From the NCBI RefSeq assembly GCF_004295345.1, contig NZ_CP036200.1:2944001-3008000 (forward strand): a stretch of DNA of 64,000 nucleotides, in the 5' to 3' direction. Below are positions 38,025 through 48,340 of the stretch, piece by piece. The notes under the pieces are model-generated. The model did not search any database. It had not been told where the DNA came from and saw only the letters and a list, made by a program, of their open reading frames with translations. How positions within the stretch are numbered: the stretch's first letter is position 1; each line of letters begins with the position of its first letter. This DNA comes from Shewanella maritima. GTDB taxonomy: Bacteria; Pseudomonadota; Gammaproteobacteria; Enterobacterales; Shewanellaceae. The position numbers were made by a program, and so were the translations under genes.

Positions 38025-39547
38025 TTAGTGGTTAGTCAGCCGAGAGAGTAGCTTATCCATGGCTCGATACCCCAGAGCTTGGGCAAGATGAGTTTTATCT
38101 ATATTGGGTGAGTGTTGTAGGTCAGCTATGGTGCGCGCGACCCGTTGGATGCGGTGAAAGCTTCGTACTGACAATCCAAGAGCGGTGACGCTTTGCTCTA
38201 AAAATAGCAGATCGGCATGGCTAAGTTGAGTGACTTGCTCAAGCTGTTTAGGGCCAAGCTCGCAATTAAGTACACCTTGGCGGTTAAGTTGCAACTGGCG
38301 CGCTGTCGCGACACGCGTGGCAACTTCAATACTGGTTTCACCTTTTTGCTGTTGATTATTGGCAAGGGTGCCAGCTGGCAGTTTGGGCACGTCAATGGTG
38401 AGATCAAATCTGTCTAAAAATGGGCCGCTGAGGCGAGATAAGTAACGCAAGATTTGATCTGGGGTTGCACGGGCATTATCGGCATCGCCACATGGGCTAG
38501 GGTTCATTGCCGCAATCAGCTGAAAGCGACTTTTAAACGTTAGCTTAGCTGCAGCGCGGGAAATGATTATTTCGCCTGTTTCCAGCGGCTCGCGCAGGCA
38601 GTCGAGGATTTTCCGTGGAAACTCGGCGACTTCATCTAAAAACAACACCCCGCGATGAGATAGCGATATTTCACCAGGTTTAGGGTTACTGCCGCCGCCA
38701 ATCAATGAAATATTCGAGCAGGTATGGTGCGGCGCGCGAAATGGCCTTTGTAAAAACGCTTGAGGCTTAATGTGTAATCCGGCAACAGAGTGAATTGCGG
38801 CAACTTCAATTGCCTCTTCATAAGAGAGCTTGGGTAGCAATGGCATAATGCGGTTTGCCAACATACTCTTGCCAGTACCTGGCGGGCCAACAAATAGCAA
38901 ATTGTGACCGCCAGCTGCGGCGATCTCTAAGCCTTGTTTTGCCTGATATTGGCCGATGACCTCACTTAAACATAACGAGGTTTGCTGTTCCTCTTGTTCT
39001 ATCCACTGAGGTGTGGTGTCCACAAGTGGCAGTTGCGCCTGGCCTTGTAAAAAAGCGCTTAAGTGCTGTAAATGAGCAACAAAAAAAGTATCACGATAGC
39101 CTACTAATTCGGCTTCATGACGATTATCAACAGGAATAAATAACCCATGCAGGTCGTCTTTGGCGGCGATAATCGCAGGCAATAAACCATTGCAAGCGCG
39201 CACCTCTCCGTTAAGGGCAAGCTCGCCAATAAACTCGCAATTTTTGATGCTGTTAAGCGGAATCTGTTCTGACGCAGCCAGAATGCCTATGGCGATAGGT
39301 AAGTCGTATCTGCCGCCTTGTTTAGGGAGATCGGCAGGGCAAGGTTGATGGTTATCCTACGCTGTGGAAACTCAAAGCCTGCGTTAATTAATGCACTGCG
39401 AACCCGCTCTTTGGCTTCTCTCACTGAGGTTTCAGGCAGTCCAACAAGGTTAAATGCAGGTAAGCCGTTACTTAAGTGAACTTCAACAGTAACTTTAGGA
39501 GCCTCGACTCCAGAGGCTGCGCGAGTGGTAACGCAGGCGATTGCCAT
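38025..39547 (-). pseudogene. comM: Frameshifted comM/yifB (Mg-chelatase-like AAA+ ATPase)
   Basis: ComM is a hexameric helicase that drives branch migration of incoming DNA during natural transformation. Start ATG 39547 (AAAGGA upstream). The first ~70 codons read ACVTTRAASGVEAPKVTVEV... GLPETSVREAKERVRSAL, then the frame breaks near 39337-39339. Downstream of it the other frame continues correctly with ADLPKQGGRYDLPIAIGIL, then GPPGTGKSMLANRIMPLLP (Walker A), GVLFLDEVAEF (Walker B) and the C-terminal QRVARTIADL. The expected CCCC (coding strand) is CCC. Restoring one base gives 1524 bases and 507 residues, matching the family. All other parts look intact, so the loss is recent, or a sequencing error. 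Confidence 0.9.
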
Positions 39548-39771
39548 AAACAAATCCTTTTGTTTCTTTGTGGGTAAATTCTACCGTTCAAGCTGATGAT
39601 TTATTCGATACAAATTATAAGCTTGATGGTGTAGCCATCATCAGTGTAGTAGAACAATGAGGCTTATGCTTCAGTTTACTTTGTACTTGTATCATATCGA
39701 TATTCAGTCGTTTTAGAGTCTAAACTGCTAGCGTTTCCATGTACTCAGTATTAGCTGATAAGCCTACGGGC

Positions 39772-40644
39772 TTATATCACTTCCAAAAATGCCTTAATAA
39801 GTGGCTCGTCGCAGCGTTTTTCTTTACAGCAACAGCCAAGATCAAATGCGGGGATTTTAATTGGTGAGTCAATAATCTGCACTCTGTCTCTCACCGGTGA
39901 GTTATTTAGCACCACATCTGGGGTAATACTGATGCCGCAGCCAAGTGCCACCATAGAGGTCATGGCTTCTTGGCCTGACACATGAGCGTATATATTTGGC
40001 TTGATTGCCATTTGCTTAAACCAGTTTTCGGCGCGCCTTAATCCAGGGCCATGCTCTGGCACAATAAACGGCACAGCTTGCCAGTCGATATCTGGCTGAT
40101 TAAGCATTTGCTGCACCTGACAAGGCATATTAGGGGCAAGCAATAATAATGGTACTACGTCAATATGGGCGAAGTGCAGGTTGCTCGGGAAGTCATCTGG
40201 GTAGGCGGAAATGGCAATATCAGCGCGGCCGTTTCTTACTTCACTCACTGAGTTTGCCGCATCGCCTGTGATCAAGTTGATTTCAACTTGCGGGTGCTCG
40301 CGGCGAAATTTATCTAACAGTGCAGGCAAATGACTATAGGCTGCGGTAACCGAACAATATAGGTTGAGTTTACCTTTTAGAACGCTTTGGTCTGGGTCGA
40401 CCTTGAGCTGCAACTCGTGCCAATTTGCCAAGGTTTGTTGGGCGAAGTGCTTAAATTCAATCCCTGCCTGGGTGATGCTAACGCTGCGGTTATCTCGCTC
40501 AAATAGCTTATTACCAACTTGTTGTTCAAGGCGCTGCAATGCCCGACTTAAGGTCGATGGACTCATGTGAGATTGTTCTGCCGTTTTGGCAAAATGTAAG
40601 GTATCACATAAAGTTAGGTACAACTTGAGCGCCTTAATATCCAT
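39772..40644 (-). CDS. ilvY: LysR-family activator IlvY
   Basis: LysR-type activator of ilvC that responds to acetolactate and acetohydroxybutyrate. The 290-residue product has the N-terminal HTH (LKLYLTLCDTLHFAKTAEQSHM then STLSRALQRLEQQVG) and an effector domain with EHGPGLRRAENWF and ALGCGISITPDVVL, which fit IlvY. It is transcribed divergently from ilvC across 239 bases, the conserved arrangement that identifies it. A palindromic operator candidate lies between them. Confidence 0.93.
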   Translation of the reverse strand: MDIKALKLYLTLCDTLHFAKTAEQSHMSPSTLSRALQRLEQQVGNKLFERDNRSVSITQAGIEFKHFAQQTLANWHELQLKVDPDQSVLKGKLNLYCSVTAAYSHLPALLDKFRREHPQVEINLITGDAANSVSEVRNGRADIAISAYPDDFPSNLHFAHIDVVPLLLLAPNMPCQVQQMLNQPDIDWQAVPFIVPEHGPGLRRAENWFKQMAIKPNIYAHVSGQEAMTSMVALGCGISITPDVVLNNSPVRDRVQIIDSPIKIPAFDLGCCCKEKRCDEPLIKAFLEVI

Positions 40645-40724
40645 TGATACCCCTTTCCTGTATTAGTTGCTTTGAGCGTGCTGCTCGAGAGCGAGAGCCG
40701 TAGTCAAATATATCGAACAATTAT

Positions 40725-40741
40725 ATTGCATAAAATGCAAT
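40725..40741. promoter_or_regulatory. Putative IlvY operator
   Basis: The dyad ATTGCA-taaaa-TGCAAT is a LysR-type T-N11-A box. It is flanked by a second, outer symmetrical pair, atatatcgaac (about 40709-40719) and gtttcgaatata (about 40748-40758). It lies centrally between ilvY and ilvC. IlvY-ilvC operators in E. coli are in the equivalent position. Confidence 0.6.
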
Positions 40742-40763
40742 GTTAAGTTTCGAATATATCATT

Positions 40764-40791
40764 TTAAGCAATCATTCGCATCCGCTATATT
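40764..40791 (+). promoter_or_regulatory. Putative ilvC promoter
   Basis: TTAAGC (40764-40769) and TATATT (40786-40791) with a 16-base spacer. The weak -35 box just downstream of the operator fits an activator-dependent promoter. Confidence 0.45.
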
Positions 40792-40883
40792 GAAGTCATT
40801 CGCACTATTAGCTCGCAAATTAAAACGCATTTAGAAGCTAATAGATTGTGTCCAAAATATCTGTTTTTAAGGTGGTACCAGAG

Positions 40884-42365
40884 ATGGCGAATTATTTTAA
40901 TTCTTTAAATTTACGTCAGCAGTTAGCCCAGTTAGGGCAGTGTCGTTTTATGGACCCAAGTGAGTTCAGCGACGGTTGTAATTACATTAAAAACTGGAAC
41001 ATTGTTATTCTCGGTTGTGGTGCGCAAGGCTTAAATCAAGGCCTCAATATGCGTGATTCTGGTTTAAATATCTCTTTTGCATTGCGCCCGCAGGCAATTG
41101 CTGAAAAGCGTGCTTCATGGCAAAAAGCCACCGATAACGGTTTTACTGTCGGCACGTTCGAAGAGCTGATCCCACAAGCTGATTTAGTATTAAACCTAAC
41201 GCCAGATAAGCAGCATTCTAATGTGGTGAATGCTGTTATGCCGCTGATGAAGCAAGGCGCGACGCTGTCATACTCTCACGGCTTCAACATTGTTGAAGAG
41301 GGCATGCAGGTTCGTGACGATATTACCGTGATCATGGTAGCGCCTAAGTGCCCAGGTACTGAGGTTCGTGAAGAGTACAAGCGTGGCTTTGGTGTACCGA
41401 CCTTAATTGCTGTTCACCCTGAAAACGACCCTAATGAAGATGGCTTAGCGATTGCCAAAGCTTATGCTAGTGCAACGGGCGGCGATCGCGCAGGTGTCTT
41501 GCTTTCATCTTTCATCGCTGAGGTGAAGTCTGACTTAATGGGCGAGCAAACTATTTTGTGCGGCATGCTGCAAACGGGTGCCATCTTGGGCTACGACAAG
41601 ATGGTGGCTGATGGTGTTGAGCCTGGCTATGCCGCCAAACTTATTCAGCAAGGCTGGGAGACGGTTACCGAGGCGCTGAAGCATGGTGGTATCACCCACA
41701 TGATGGATCGCCTTTCAAACCCAGCCAAAATCAAAGCCTTTGATATGGCTGAAGAGTTAAAGCAAATTTTAACGCCGTTATTTGAAAAACACATGGATGA
41801 CATCATCAGCGGAGAGTTTTCAAAAGTGATGATGGAAGATTGGGCCAATGACGATGCGAATCTACTTCGCTGGCGCAGTGAAACCAATGACACCGCATTT
41901 GAAAATGCCCCTGTAACCGATGAGCATATCGACGAGCAAGCTTACTTTGATAAAGGTATTTTCCTTGTTGCCATGATCAAAGCCGGTGTTGAGTTAGCGT
42001 TCGATACCATGGTTGCCGCAGGTATTGTTGAAGAGTCTGCATACTATGAGTCGCTGCATGAAACGCCGCTTATTGCCAATACCATTGCCCGTAAACGTCT
42101 ATACGAGATGAATGTGGTGATTTCAGATACTGCTGAATATGGTTGTTACCTATTTAACCATGCTGCACTGCCGCTGCTACGAGATTACGTAAACGCTATG
42201 CCAGCAGAGGTATTAGGTTCAGGCTTAAGCGATAGCTCAAACAGTGTTGATAACCTGCGTTTAATCGAGGTGAATCAGGCTATTCGCAACACTGATGTTG
42301 AATTTGTGGGCGCAGAGTTACGCGGTTACATGACCGACATGAAGCGCATTGTTGAAGCCCAATAA
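40884..42365 (+). CDS. ilvC: Ketol-acid reductoisomerase, class II
   Basis: NADPH- and Mg-dependent enzyme that converts acetolactate and acetohydroxybutyrate to dihydroxy acids. 493 residues, the long class II form with duplicated C-terminal domains as in E. coli. Visible are the Rossmann loop [64 protein letters not shown] and the end [11 protein letters not shown]. An upstream in-frame start (40848) would add 12 residues, but the ATG at 40884 has AAGGTGG and matches the E. coli start MANYF. IlvY controls it. Confidence 0.97.
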   Translation: MANYFNSLNLRQQLAQLGQCRFMDPSEFSDGCNYIKNWNIVILGCGAQGLNQGLNMRDSGLNISFALRPQAIAEKRASWQKATDNGFTVGTFEELIPQADLVLNLTPDKQHSNVVNAVMPLMKQGATLSYSHGFNIVEEGMQVRDDITVIMVAPKCPGTEVREEYKRGFGVPTLIAVHPENDPNEDGLAIAKAYASATGGDRAGVLLSSFIAEVKSDLMGEQTILCGMLQTGAILGYDKMVADGVEPGYAAKLIQQGWETVTEALKHGGITHMMDRLSNPAKIKAFDMAEELKQILTPLFEKHMDDIISGEFSKVMMEDWANDDANLLRWRSETNDTAFENAPVTDEHIDEQAYFDKGIFLVAMIKAGVELAFDTMVAAGIVEESAYYESLHETPLIANTIARKRLYEMNVVISDTAEYGCYLFNHAALPLLRDYVNAMPAEVLGSGLSDSSNSVDNLRLIEVNQAIRNTDVEFVGAELRGYMTDMKRIVEAQ

Positions 42366-42478
42366 TTGTTTCTAGCTAACGAGTGGTACCTGCTTAGGAA
42401 AAGATTTCAGTAGTCAGGCAGGCAAGTTTAGAACAAATATATTTTGGTATTGATGGTCGATTAGGAGAGTTTAAATGA

Positions 42479-42679
42479 TTGATCGTCAATACAATATTTT
42501 TTGTTGTTGTTTGCATTGTCTCGGCAAGGACGCTGAAATTTTTTTTACAACGCAGATTAACCCTTGTGCCACGAAAAGCTTTTGTGGTACTTGTAATAGC
42601 ACAGCTTCTGGTGCTGCTTTTGGTATTAGTAGTAGCTCAGAACGCAATAGCGTTAATGACACCAAGTTTATTCGATTAG
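42479..42679 (+). CDS. Hydrophobic Ile/Leu/Val-rich small ORF between ilvC and the ilvG leader
   Basis: A 66-codon frame beginning with TTG. The product reads as a two-helix membrane protein: a helix around residues 5-16, a basic turn (LQRRLTLVPRK) and a long helix around 34-53. 31 of 66 residues are Ile, Leu or Val. A strong GGAG lies 11 bases before the TTG and seven bases before an ATG (42475) that opens a different, Cys-rich frame. A T6 run at 42497-42502 follows, so the true gene might start at that ATG and be joined by a one-base frameshift. It ends 16 bases before the ilv leader peptide start. Uncertain. Confidence 0.4.
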   Translation: MIVNTIFFVVVCIVSARTLKFFLQRRLTLVPRKAFVVLVIAQLLVLLLVLVVAQNAIALMTPSLFD

Positions 42680-42695
42680 GACAACAAGCCAAATT

Positions 42696-42791
42696 ATGTT
42701 TAATCAAACCACTGTACTCATTATTGAGATTATTACCGTCGTGATTATTAAATCACAGCGGGGGTGGTGTATGGCATCTAATCAGACTTAA
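42696..42791 (+). CDS. ilv operon leader peptide
   Basis: A 31-codon frame, beginning MFNQTTVLIIEIITVVII, with twelve Ile, Val or Leu codons in a cluster of residues 7-18 interrupted only by Glu and Thr. It precedes an intrinsic terminator and ilvG, the position of the ilvL leader in E. coli. Stalling at scarce branched-chain tRNA would free the antiterminator segment at 42757-42765. The sequence is unlike E. coli IlvL apart from this composition. Too short to appear in standard gene calls. Confidence 0.82.
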   Translation: MFNQTTVLIIEIITVVIIKSQRGWCMASNQT

Positions 42792-42841
42792 CGTCAGTAA
42801 AAGATTGCAAAACCCCGCTCCGAAAGGAACGGGGGTTTTTT
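42757..42841 (+). promoter_or_regulatory. Transcription attenuator of the ilvGMDA operon
   Basis: Terminator: stem ACCCCGCTCC / GGAACGGGGGT with one mismatch and a GAAA loop (42812-42835), then a T-run (42836-42841). Antiterminator: AGCGGGGGT at 42757-42765, inside the leader frame, is complementary over eight bases to ACCCCGCT at 42812-42819, the left arm of the terminator. The two structures are therefore mutually exclusive, the signature of ribosome-mediated attenuation. Confidence 0.85.
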
Positions 42842-42881
42842 CGTTTTAGGGCTTTGGAAAACGTAACTTAGGTTGAAACAC

Positions 42882-44567
42882 ATGATGGGATCAGGGCAGA
42901 AAATTCGCGGAGCAGATGCAGTTATCAAGGTGTTAGCTGCTCATGGCGTTAACACGGTATTTGGTTATCCAGGTGGCGCGATTATGCCGATCTATGATGC
43001 CCTGTATGGCAGCAGTGTTGAGCATGTGCTCAGTCGCCACGAGCAAGGCGCCGCATTTGCCGCGTTAGGTTATGCCCGTGCAAGTGGAAAAACCGGTGTG
43101 TGCTTCGCCACTTCTGGCCCTGGCGCGACTAACCTTATCACCTCACTTGCCGATGCCTTGCTTGACTCTGTTCCTGTGGTGGCAATTACCGGCCAAGTGC
43201 CAACCGCGGTTATCGGTACAGACGCATTTCAAGAAATCGACGTACTAGGTATGTCACTGTCATGCACCAAGCATAGTTTTATGGTTAATAGCATTGATGA
43301 GCTGATCCCAACGCTTTATCAGGCATTTGAACTCGCCGCTTCTGGTCGCCCTGGCCCTGTGTTAGTTGATATCCCTAAAGACATTCAAGTGGCACAGCTT
43401 GAGTACAAGGCGCCGCTGCAGTCCGTTGCTAAAGAGCAAGAGCCTAAACTTGATGCGCTAAGCCAGGCTGCAGAGCTTATCCAGAATGCAACTAAGCCAA
43501 TCTTGTATGTTGGCGGCGGTGTGGGCATGGCGGGCGCAGTAGGGCATTTACGCGCGTTTATCGATGCCACGCAAATCCCAAGTGTTGCCACACTTAAAGG
43601 CTTAGGCGCAATTGCCCATGGCACTGAAGGCTACCTTGGCATGTTAGGCATGCATGGCACCAAAGCCGCTAACCTGGCGGTGCAAGATAGCGATTTACTC
43701 ATCGTGGTGGGTGCAAGATTTGATGATCGGGTTACCGGCAAGTTAGATACCTTTGCACCCAATGCCAAGGTGGTACATCTTGATATCGACGCAGCAGAGC
43801 TTGGCAAGCTACGTATGCCTGATGTCGCTATTGGCGCTGAGCTGCGCTTGGTATTGCCGCAGCTGACTAAGCTATTAACTGAAAAAATCAACATTAAGCC
43901 GTGGCGCGCGGAAGTTGCCGAGCTGTATCAAACTCACCAATGGCGTTATGAGCATCCGGGCGAGCTAATTTACGCACCAGCTATGCTGCGCCGCCTAGCC
44001 AACAAGCTGCCAAACAATAGTGTGGTGAGCTGTGATGTGGGCCAGCATCAAATGTGGGTTGCTCAGCATATGTGGTTTCGTCGCCCTGAAGATCATTTAT
44101 CAAGCGCAGGTTTGGGCACGATGGGCTTTGGTTTACCAGCAGCCATTGGCGCGCAAATCGCCCGTACAGATGCCTGTGTAGTAACGGTTTCTGGTGATGG
44201 CTCTTTTATGATGAACGTGCAAGAGCTCACCACCATTAAGCGCAAAAAGCTGCCGGTAAAAATCTTGTTACTGGATAACCAAAAACTTGGCATGGTTAAG
44301 CAGTGGCAGCAGCTATTTTTTGAAGAGCGTTACAGTGAAACCGATTTATCTGATAACCCAGATTTCGTCAAAATGGCCGCCGCGTTTGATATTCCAGGAC
44401 GCACCATTTTTAAAGCAAGTGAAGTCGAGCAAGCACTGGATGACATGCTAAATAGCACAGGCCCATACATGCTGCATGTGGCTATCGATGATGCCTTTAA
44501 CGTTTGGCCTTTGGTTCCGCCAGGGGCAAGTAATTCTGAAATGATGGAAAACACGGAGACAAGATGA
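42882..44567 (+). CDS. ilvG: Acetolactate synthase II large subunit
   Basis: ThDP-, FAD- and Mg-dependent catalytic subunit that condenses pyruvate with pyruvate or 2-oxobutyrate. About 561 residues. Visible: [59 protein letters not shown] and the ThDP motif region [18 protein letters not shown] with [14 protein letters not shown]. The frame is complete, unlike the E. coli K-12 allele. An ATG at 42882 is preferred over an upstream TTG. It overlaps ilvM by four bases (ATGA). Confidence 0.96.
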   Translation: MMGSGQKIRGADAVIKVLAAHGVNTVFGYPGGAIMPIYDALYGSSVEHVLSRHEQGAAFAALGYARASGKTGVCFATSGPGATNLITSLADALLDSVPVVAITGQVPTAVIGTDAFQEIDVLGMSLSCTKHSFMVNSIDELIPTLYQAFELAASGRPGPVLVDIPKDIQVAQLEYKAPLQSVAKEQEPKLDALSQAAELIQNATKPILYVGGGVGMAGAVGHLRAFIDATQIPSVATLKGLGAIAHGTEGYLGMLGMHGTKAANLAVQDSDLLIVVGARFDDRVTGKLDTFAPNAKVVHLDIDAAELGKLRMPDVAIGAELRLVLPQLTKLLTEKINIKPWRAEVAELYQTHQWRYEHPGELIYAPAMLRRLANKLPNNSVVSCDVGQHQMWVAQHMWFRRPEDHLSSAGLGTMGFGLPAAIGAQIARTDACVVTVSGDGSFMMNVQELTTIKRKKLPVKILLLDNQKLGMVKQWQQLFFEERYSETDLSDNPDFVKMAAAFDIPGRTIFKASEVEQALDDMLNSTGPYMLHVAIDDAFNVWPLVPPGASNSEMMENTETR

Positions 44568-44824
44568 TGATGCATACCCTAGCGATAACTGTACAACAGC
44601 GTCCTGAAGTGCTTGAGCGTGTGCTGCGAGTCACACGTCACCGCGGTTTTACCGTCACTAATATGCAAATGCGCCTGCTTGATGATGCTAGCATGGCGTT
44701 AGATATGCAGGTACAAGCCGAGCGCGCCATTGAGCTATTGAGCAACCAGCTTGATAAGCTGATTGATGTAACGCACTGTGAGGTGTTAACCCAAGCATCC
44801 GCTAAGCAGCGTGCTCACGCATAA
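44564..44824 (+). CDS. ilvM: Acetolactate synthase II regulatory subunit
   Basis: An 86-residue single ACT domain that supports IlvG activity ([31 protein letters not shown]). It starts with three consecutive ATG codons; the first overlaps the ilvG stop, giving translational coupling. Its small size and place directly after ilvG identify IlvM rather than IlvN or IlvH. Confidence 0.93.
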   Translation: MMMHTLAITVQQRPEVLERVLRVTRHRGFTVTNMQMRLLDDASMALDMQVQAERAIELLSNQLDKLIDVTHCEVLTQASAKQRAHA

Positions 44825-44916
44825 CGCCTGCGAGTGTTATGCAGAAACGATAAAACGTTAAAACAGTAAAACAATAAATAAAATATTTAGCCGCAAACAA
44901 TCAAAGGAGTTTGGCG

Positions 44917-46776
44917 ATGGCGAAACTAAGATCAGCAACCAGTACCGAAGGTCGTAACATGGCTGGTGCGCGCGCACTGTGGCGTGCAACAGGTGTGAAA
45001 GATAATGACTTTGGCAAGCCGATTGTTGCGATTGCGAACTCATTCACCCAGTTTGTGCCGGGTCATGTTCACTTAAAAGACATGGGCTCACTCGTTGCGA
45101 GCGCCATTGAAGAAGCAGGTGGCATCGCGAAAGAATTTAATACCATTGCTGTTGATGACGGTATTGCTATGGGTCATGGCGGCATGCTTTATAGTTTGCC
45201 ATCGCGGGAGTTGATCGCCGATAGCGTCGAATACATGGTGAACGCTCACTGCGCTGATGCCCTAGTTTGTATCTCCAACTGCGACAAGATCACCCCTGGC
45301 ATGTTGATGGCAGCATTACGACTGAATATTCCAGTGGTGTTTGTTTCTGGCGGACCAATGGAGGCCGGCAAAACTAAGCTGTCAGATAAAATCATCAAGC
45401 TAGATTTAGTTGATGCCATGGTGGCAGCGGCTGATAGTAATGTTAGCGATGAAGACAGCGATAAAATCGAGCGCAGTGCCTGTCCAACCTGTGGCTCGTG
45501 CTCGGGTATGTTTACCGCCAACTCTATGAATTGCTTAACCGAGGCGCTGGGTTTATCTCTGCCAGGCAATGGTTCAATGCTGGCAACCCACGCTGATAGA
45601 CGTGAGCTATTTTTAGAAGCAGGGCGCAGAGTTATGAGCTTGGCTAAGCGTTACTATCAGCAAGATGATGACAGCGCATTGCCGCGCAATATCGCCAACT
45701 TTAAAGCCTTTGAAAACGCCATGGCGTTAGATATTGCCATGGGCGGTTCTTCTAATACTGTGCTGCATTTATTGGCCGCAGCTCAGGAGGCCGAGGTCGA
45801 CTTTACCATGGCAGATATCGACCGCATGTCACGTAAAGTGCCGCATCTATGTAAAGTGGCGCCCGCTACGCCCCAATATCATATGGAAGATGTACACCGA
45901 GCAGGTGGTGTAATGGGGATTCTTGGCGAGCTAGACCGTGCAGGCTTATTACACAATGATGTGGCTCACGTAGCAGCCGATGAAGGCGGCAATCTAAAGT
46001 CGGTACTAGCTAAATACGACATCAAGCATACTGACGATGCTGCTGTGCAGCAATTCTTTGCCGCAGGTCCTGCAGGCATTCCAACCCAAACCGCATTTAG
46101 CCAAGACTGTCGTTGGGATAGCGTTGATAGTGACCGCGTTAAAGGCTGTATTCGCAGTCGCGACAATGCCTTTTCACAAGAAGGTGGCCTTGCTGTACTT
46201 TCAGGCAATGTCGCTGAGCATGGCTGCATTGTCAAAACTGCAGGAGTGGATGAATCTAACCTAACCTTTGTTGGTAGCGCTCGTGTGTACGAGAGTCAAG
46301 ATGACGCAGTTGCCGGTATTTTAGAGGGCGAAGTGGTTGCGGGCGATGTGGTGGTTATTCGCTATGAAGGCCCAAAAGGTGGCCCAGGCATGCAGGAAAT
46401 GCTCTATCCGACTTCTTACCTTAAATCTCGCGGCTTAGGCACTCAGTGCGCGTTAATCACAGATGGACGTTTCTCCGGTGGCACTTCAGGTTTATCAATT
46501 GGTCATATCTCGCCAGAGGCCGCATCGGGCGGCACCATAGGCTTAATTGAGAACGGCGATGAGATTGCTATTGATATACCAAGTCGCGCAATTAGCTTAA
46601 ACGTTGCTGATGATGAACTTGCACGTCGCCGTGCGGCAATGGAAGCTAAAGGCACACTTGCCTGGAAGCCGCTTGAGCGCCAGCGTTATGTGTCTTTAGC
46701 GTTAAAAGCTTATGCCATGCTTGCCACTAGTGCCGACAAAGGCGCGGTGCGCGATCGCACTAAGCTGGAGGGCTAA
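44917..46776 (+). CDS. ilvD: Dihydroxy-acid dehydratase
   Basis: Fe-S dehydratase that makes the 2-oxo acids for valine and isoleucine. 619 residues from the ATG with AAAGGAG upstream, matching E. coli IlvD. Cluster and metal ligands are visible in [13 protein letters not shown] and [19 protein letters not shown], with the C-terminal [25 protein letters not shown] active-site segment in parts. It follows ilvM directly because ilvE, which lies between them in E. coli, is elsewhere. An A/T-rich degenerate repeat (aaaacgttaa type) fills the 92-base gap. Confidence 0.97.
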   Translation: MAKLRSATSTEGRNMAGARALWRATGVKDNDFGKPIVAIANSFTQFVPGHVHLKDMGSLVASAIEEAGGIAKEFNTIAVDDGIAMGHGGMLYSLPSRELIADSVEYMVNAHCADALVCISNCDKITPGMLMAALRLNIPVVFVSGGPMEAGKTKLSDKIIKLDLVDAMVAAADSNVSDEDSDKIERSACPTCGSCSGMFTANSMNCLTEALGLSLPGNGSMLATHADRRELFLEAGRRVMSLAKRYYQQDDDSALPRNIANFKAFENAMALDIAMGGSSNTVLHLLAAAQEAEVDFTMADIDRMSRKVPHLCKVAPATPQYHMEDVHRAGGVMGILGELDRAGLLHNDVAHVAADEGGNLKSVLAKYDIKHTDDAAVQQFFAAGPAGIPTQTAFSQDCRWDSVDSDRVKGCIRSRDNAFSQEGGLAVLSGNVAEHGCIVKTAGVDESNLTFVGSARVYESQDDAVAGILEGEVVAGDVVVIRYEGPKGGPGMQEMLYPTSYLKSRGLGTQCALITDGRFSGGTSGLSIGHISPEAASGGTIGLIENGDEIAIDIPSRAISLNVADDELARRRAAMEAKGTLAWKPLERQRYVSLALKAYAMLATSADKGAVRDRTKLEG

Positions 46777-46777
46777 C

Positions 46778-48340
46778 ATGTTAGCCCGCAGCACAGATGC
46801 TTTAGTTGAGGGAGAGCCTATGTCTCTTGCACAAACCTATCTGCAAAAAATCTTGCTAGCCAGTGTCTATGACGTGGCAAAAGTGACCCCGTTGAGTGAG
46901 CTTAAAAAGCTATCGGCAAGGTTAGCCTGCCCTGTGCTGCTAAAGCGCGAAGATATGCAGCCAGTGCATTCTTTCAAGCTGCGCGGCGCCTATAACCGGA
47001 TTGCTCAGCTAACAGCATCAGAGGCTGAAAAGGGCGTAGTTTGTGCCTCTGCGGGTAATCATGCTCAAGGTGTGGCGATGTCGGCAAGTGCCAAAGGTAT
47101 CGATGCGGTGATTGTGATGCCGCAAACCACGCCAGATATTAAAGTCGATGCGGTAAAGCGCCTTGGCGGCACTGTGGTACTGCACGGGCAAAGTTTTGAT
47201 CAAGCTAATGCCCATGCCCAGCATTTGTCGCAATCTCAAGGTCGAGTGTATATCGCCCCATTTGATGATGAAGCTGTCATCGCAGGGCAGGGCACTATTG
47301 CGCAAGAGATGTTGCAGCAGCGCCGCGATCTTGAGGCTGTGTTTGTGCCTGTTGGCGGCGGTGGCTTAGTTGCAGGTATTGCCGCTTACTATAAAGCGGT
47401 GATGCCGCAAGTTAAGGTGATAGCGGTTGAGCCTGAAGATGCAGCTTGTTTGAAAGCCGCTATGGAAGCGGGCGAAGAAGTAGAGCTTGACCAAGTTGGT
47501 CTGTTTGCCGATGGCGTTGCAGTAAAAAAAATCGGCTCTGCGCCATTTTTGCTGGCTAAGCAATACGTTGATGATGTGGTGACGGTAAGCTCAGATGAAA
47601 TTTGCGCGGCAGTGAAAGATATTTTTGAAGATACTCGCGCCATTGCTGAGCCTGCTGGTGCGCTGTCCCTTGCCGGGCTTAAAAAGTATCAACAGCAAAC
47701 GCAAATGACTGGCCCTGTTGCCGCGATTTTAAGCGGCGCCAATGTCAATTTTCACAGCTTGCGTTATGTGTCTGAGCGCTGTGAGTTGGGTGAGCAAAAA
47801 GAAGCAGTTCTGGCTGTTACCGTACCTGAAAAACCTGGCAGCTTTTTACGTTTTTGTCAGCTACTTGGCTCTCGGGCGATGACTGAGTGTAATTATCGTT
47901 TTTCAAGTCGTGACCGCGCTGTGGTATTTGCCGGGATCCGCTTGACCAATGGTCAGCGCGAGCTAGAACAGATTGTAGCAACGCTGGAAGCCGAAGGCTT
48001 TGAAGTGCAGGACTTATCCAATGATGAAACCGCGAAGTTACACGTGCGTTATATGGTTGGCGGGCAGCCGCCTGTAGCCATTAATGAGCGCATTTTTAGC
48101 TTTGAATTCCCAGAGCATCCCGGTGCTTTACTTAAGTTTCTAACCACATCGCAAAGCCAGTGGAATATCAGTTTATTTCACTATCGTAACCATGGCGCTG
48201 CTTTTGGTCGTGTGCTGGTGGGCTTTGAAGTGCCAGAGAGTGACTCACTCGCCTTTGCACGCTTTTTAACTGAGCTTGGGTTTGTGTATCAAGAAGAGAC
48301 AGATAATCCGGCCTATCAACTGTTTCTTAATAAGGCCTAA
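46778..48340 (+). CDS. ilvA: Threonine ammonia-lyase, biosynthetic
   Basis: PLP enzyme that converts threonine to 2-oxobutyrate, the first step of isoleucine synthesis, inhibited by isoleucine. The PLP lysine is in HSFKLRGAYNR; SAGNHAQGVAMSA, VPVGGGGLVAGIAAYYK and two C-terminal ACT-like domains (EKPGSFLRFCQLLG, EHPGALLKFLTT) are present, so this is the biosynthetic form. The start is ambiguous: ATG 46778 (one base after ilvD, GGAGG upstream, 520 residues) or ATG 46820 (GAGGGAG upstream, 506 residues, closer to the E. coli core). Confidence 0.95.
   Translation: MLARSTDALVEGEPMSLAQTYLQKILLASVYDVAKVTPLSELKKLSARLACPVLLKREDMQPVHSFKLRGAYNRIAQLTASEAEKGVVCASAGNHAQGVAMSASAKGIDAVIVMPQTTPDIKVDAVKRLGGTVVLHGQSFDQANAHAQHLSQSQGRVYIAPFDDEAVIAGQGTIAQEMLQQRRDLEAVFVPVGGGGLVAGIAAYYKAVMPQVKVIAVEPEDAACLKAAMEAGEEVELDQVGLFADGVAVKKIGSAPFLLAKQYVDDVVTVSSDEICAAVKDIFEDTRAIAEPAGALSLAGLKKYQQQTQMTGPVAAILSGANVNFHSLRYVSERCELGEQKEAVLAVTVPEKPGSFLRFCQLLGSRAMTECNYRFSSRDRAVVFAGIRLTNGQRELEQIVATLEAEGFEVQDLSNDETAKLHVRYMVGGQPPVAINERIFSFEFPEHPGALLKFLTTSQSQWNISLFHYRNHGAAFGRVLVGFEVPESDSLAFARFLTELGFVYQEETDNPAYQLFLNKA

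Noticed and set aside
42475..42744. An 89-codon Cys-rich frame starting at the ATG with the best ribosome-binding site between ilvC and ilvG
   Set aside because: Composition is not protein-like after the first few codons and it runs into the leader peptide. The start itself may be used if a frameshift occurs, as noted in the findings.
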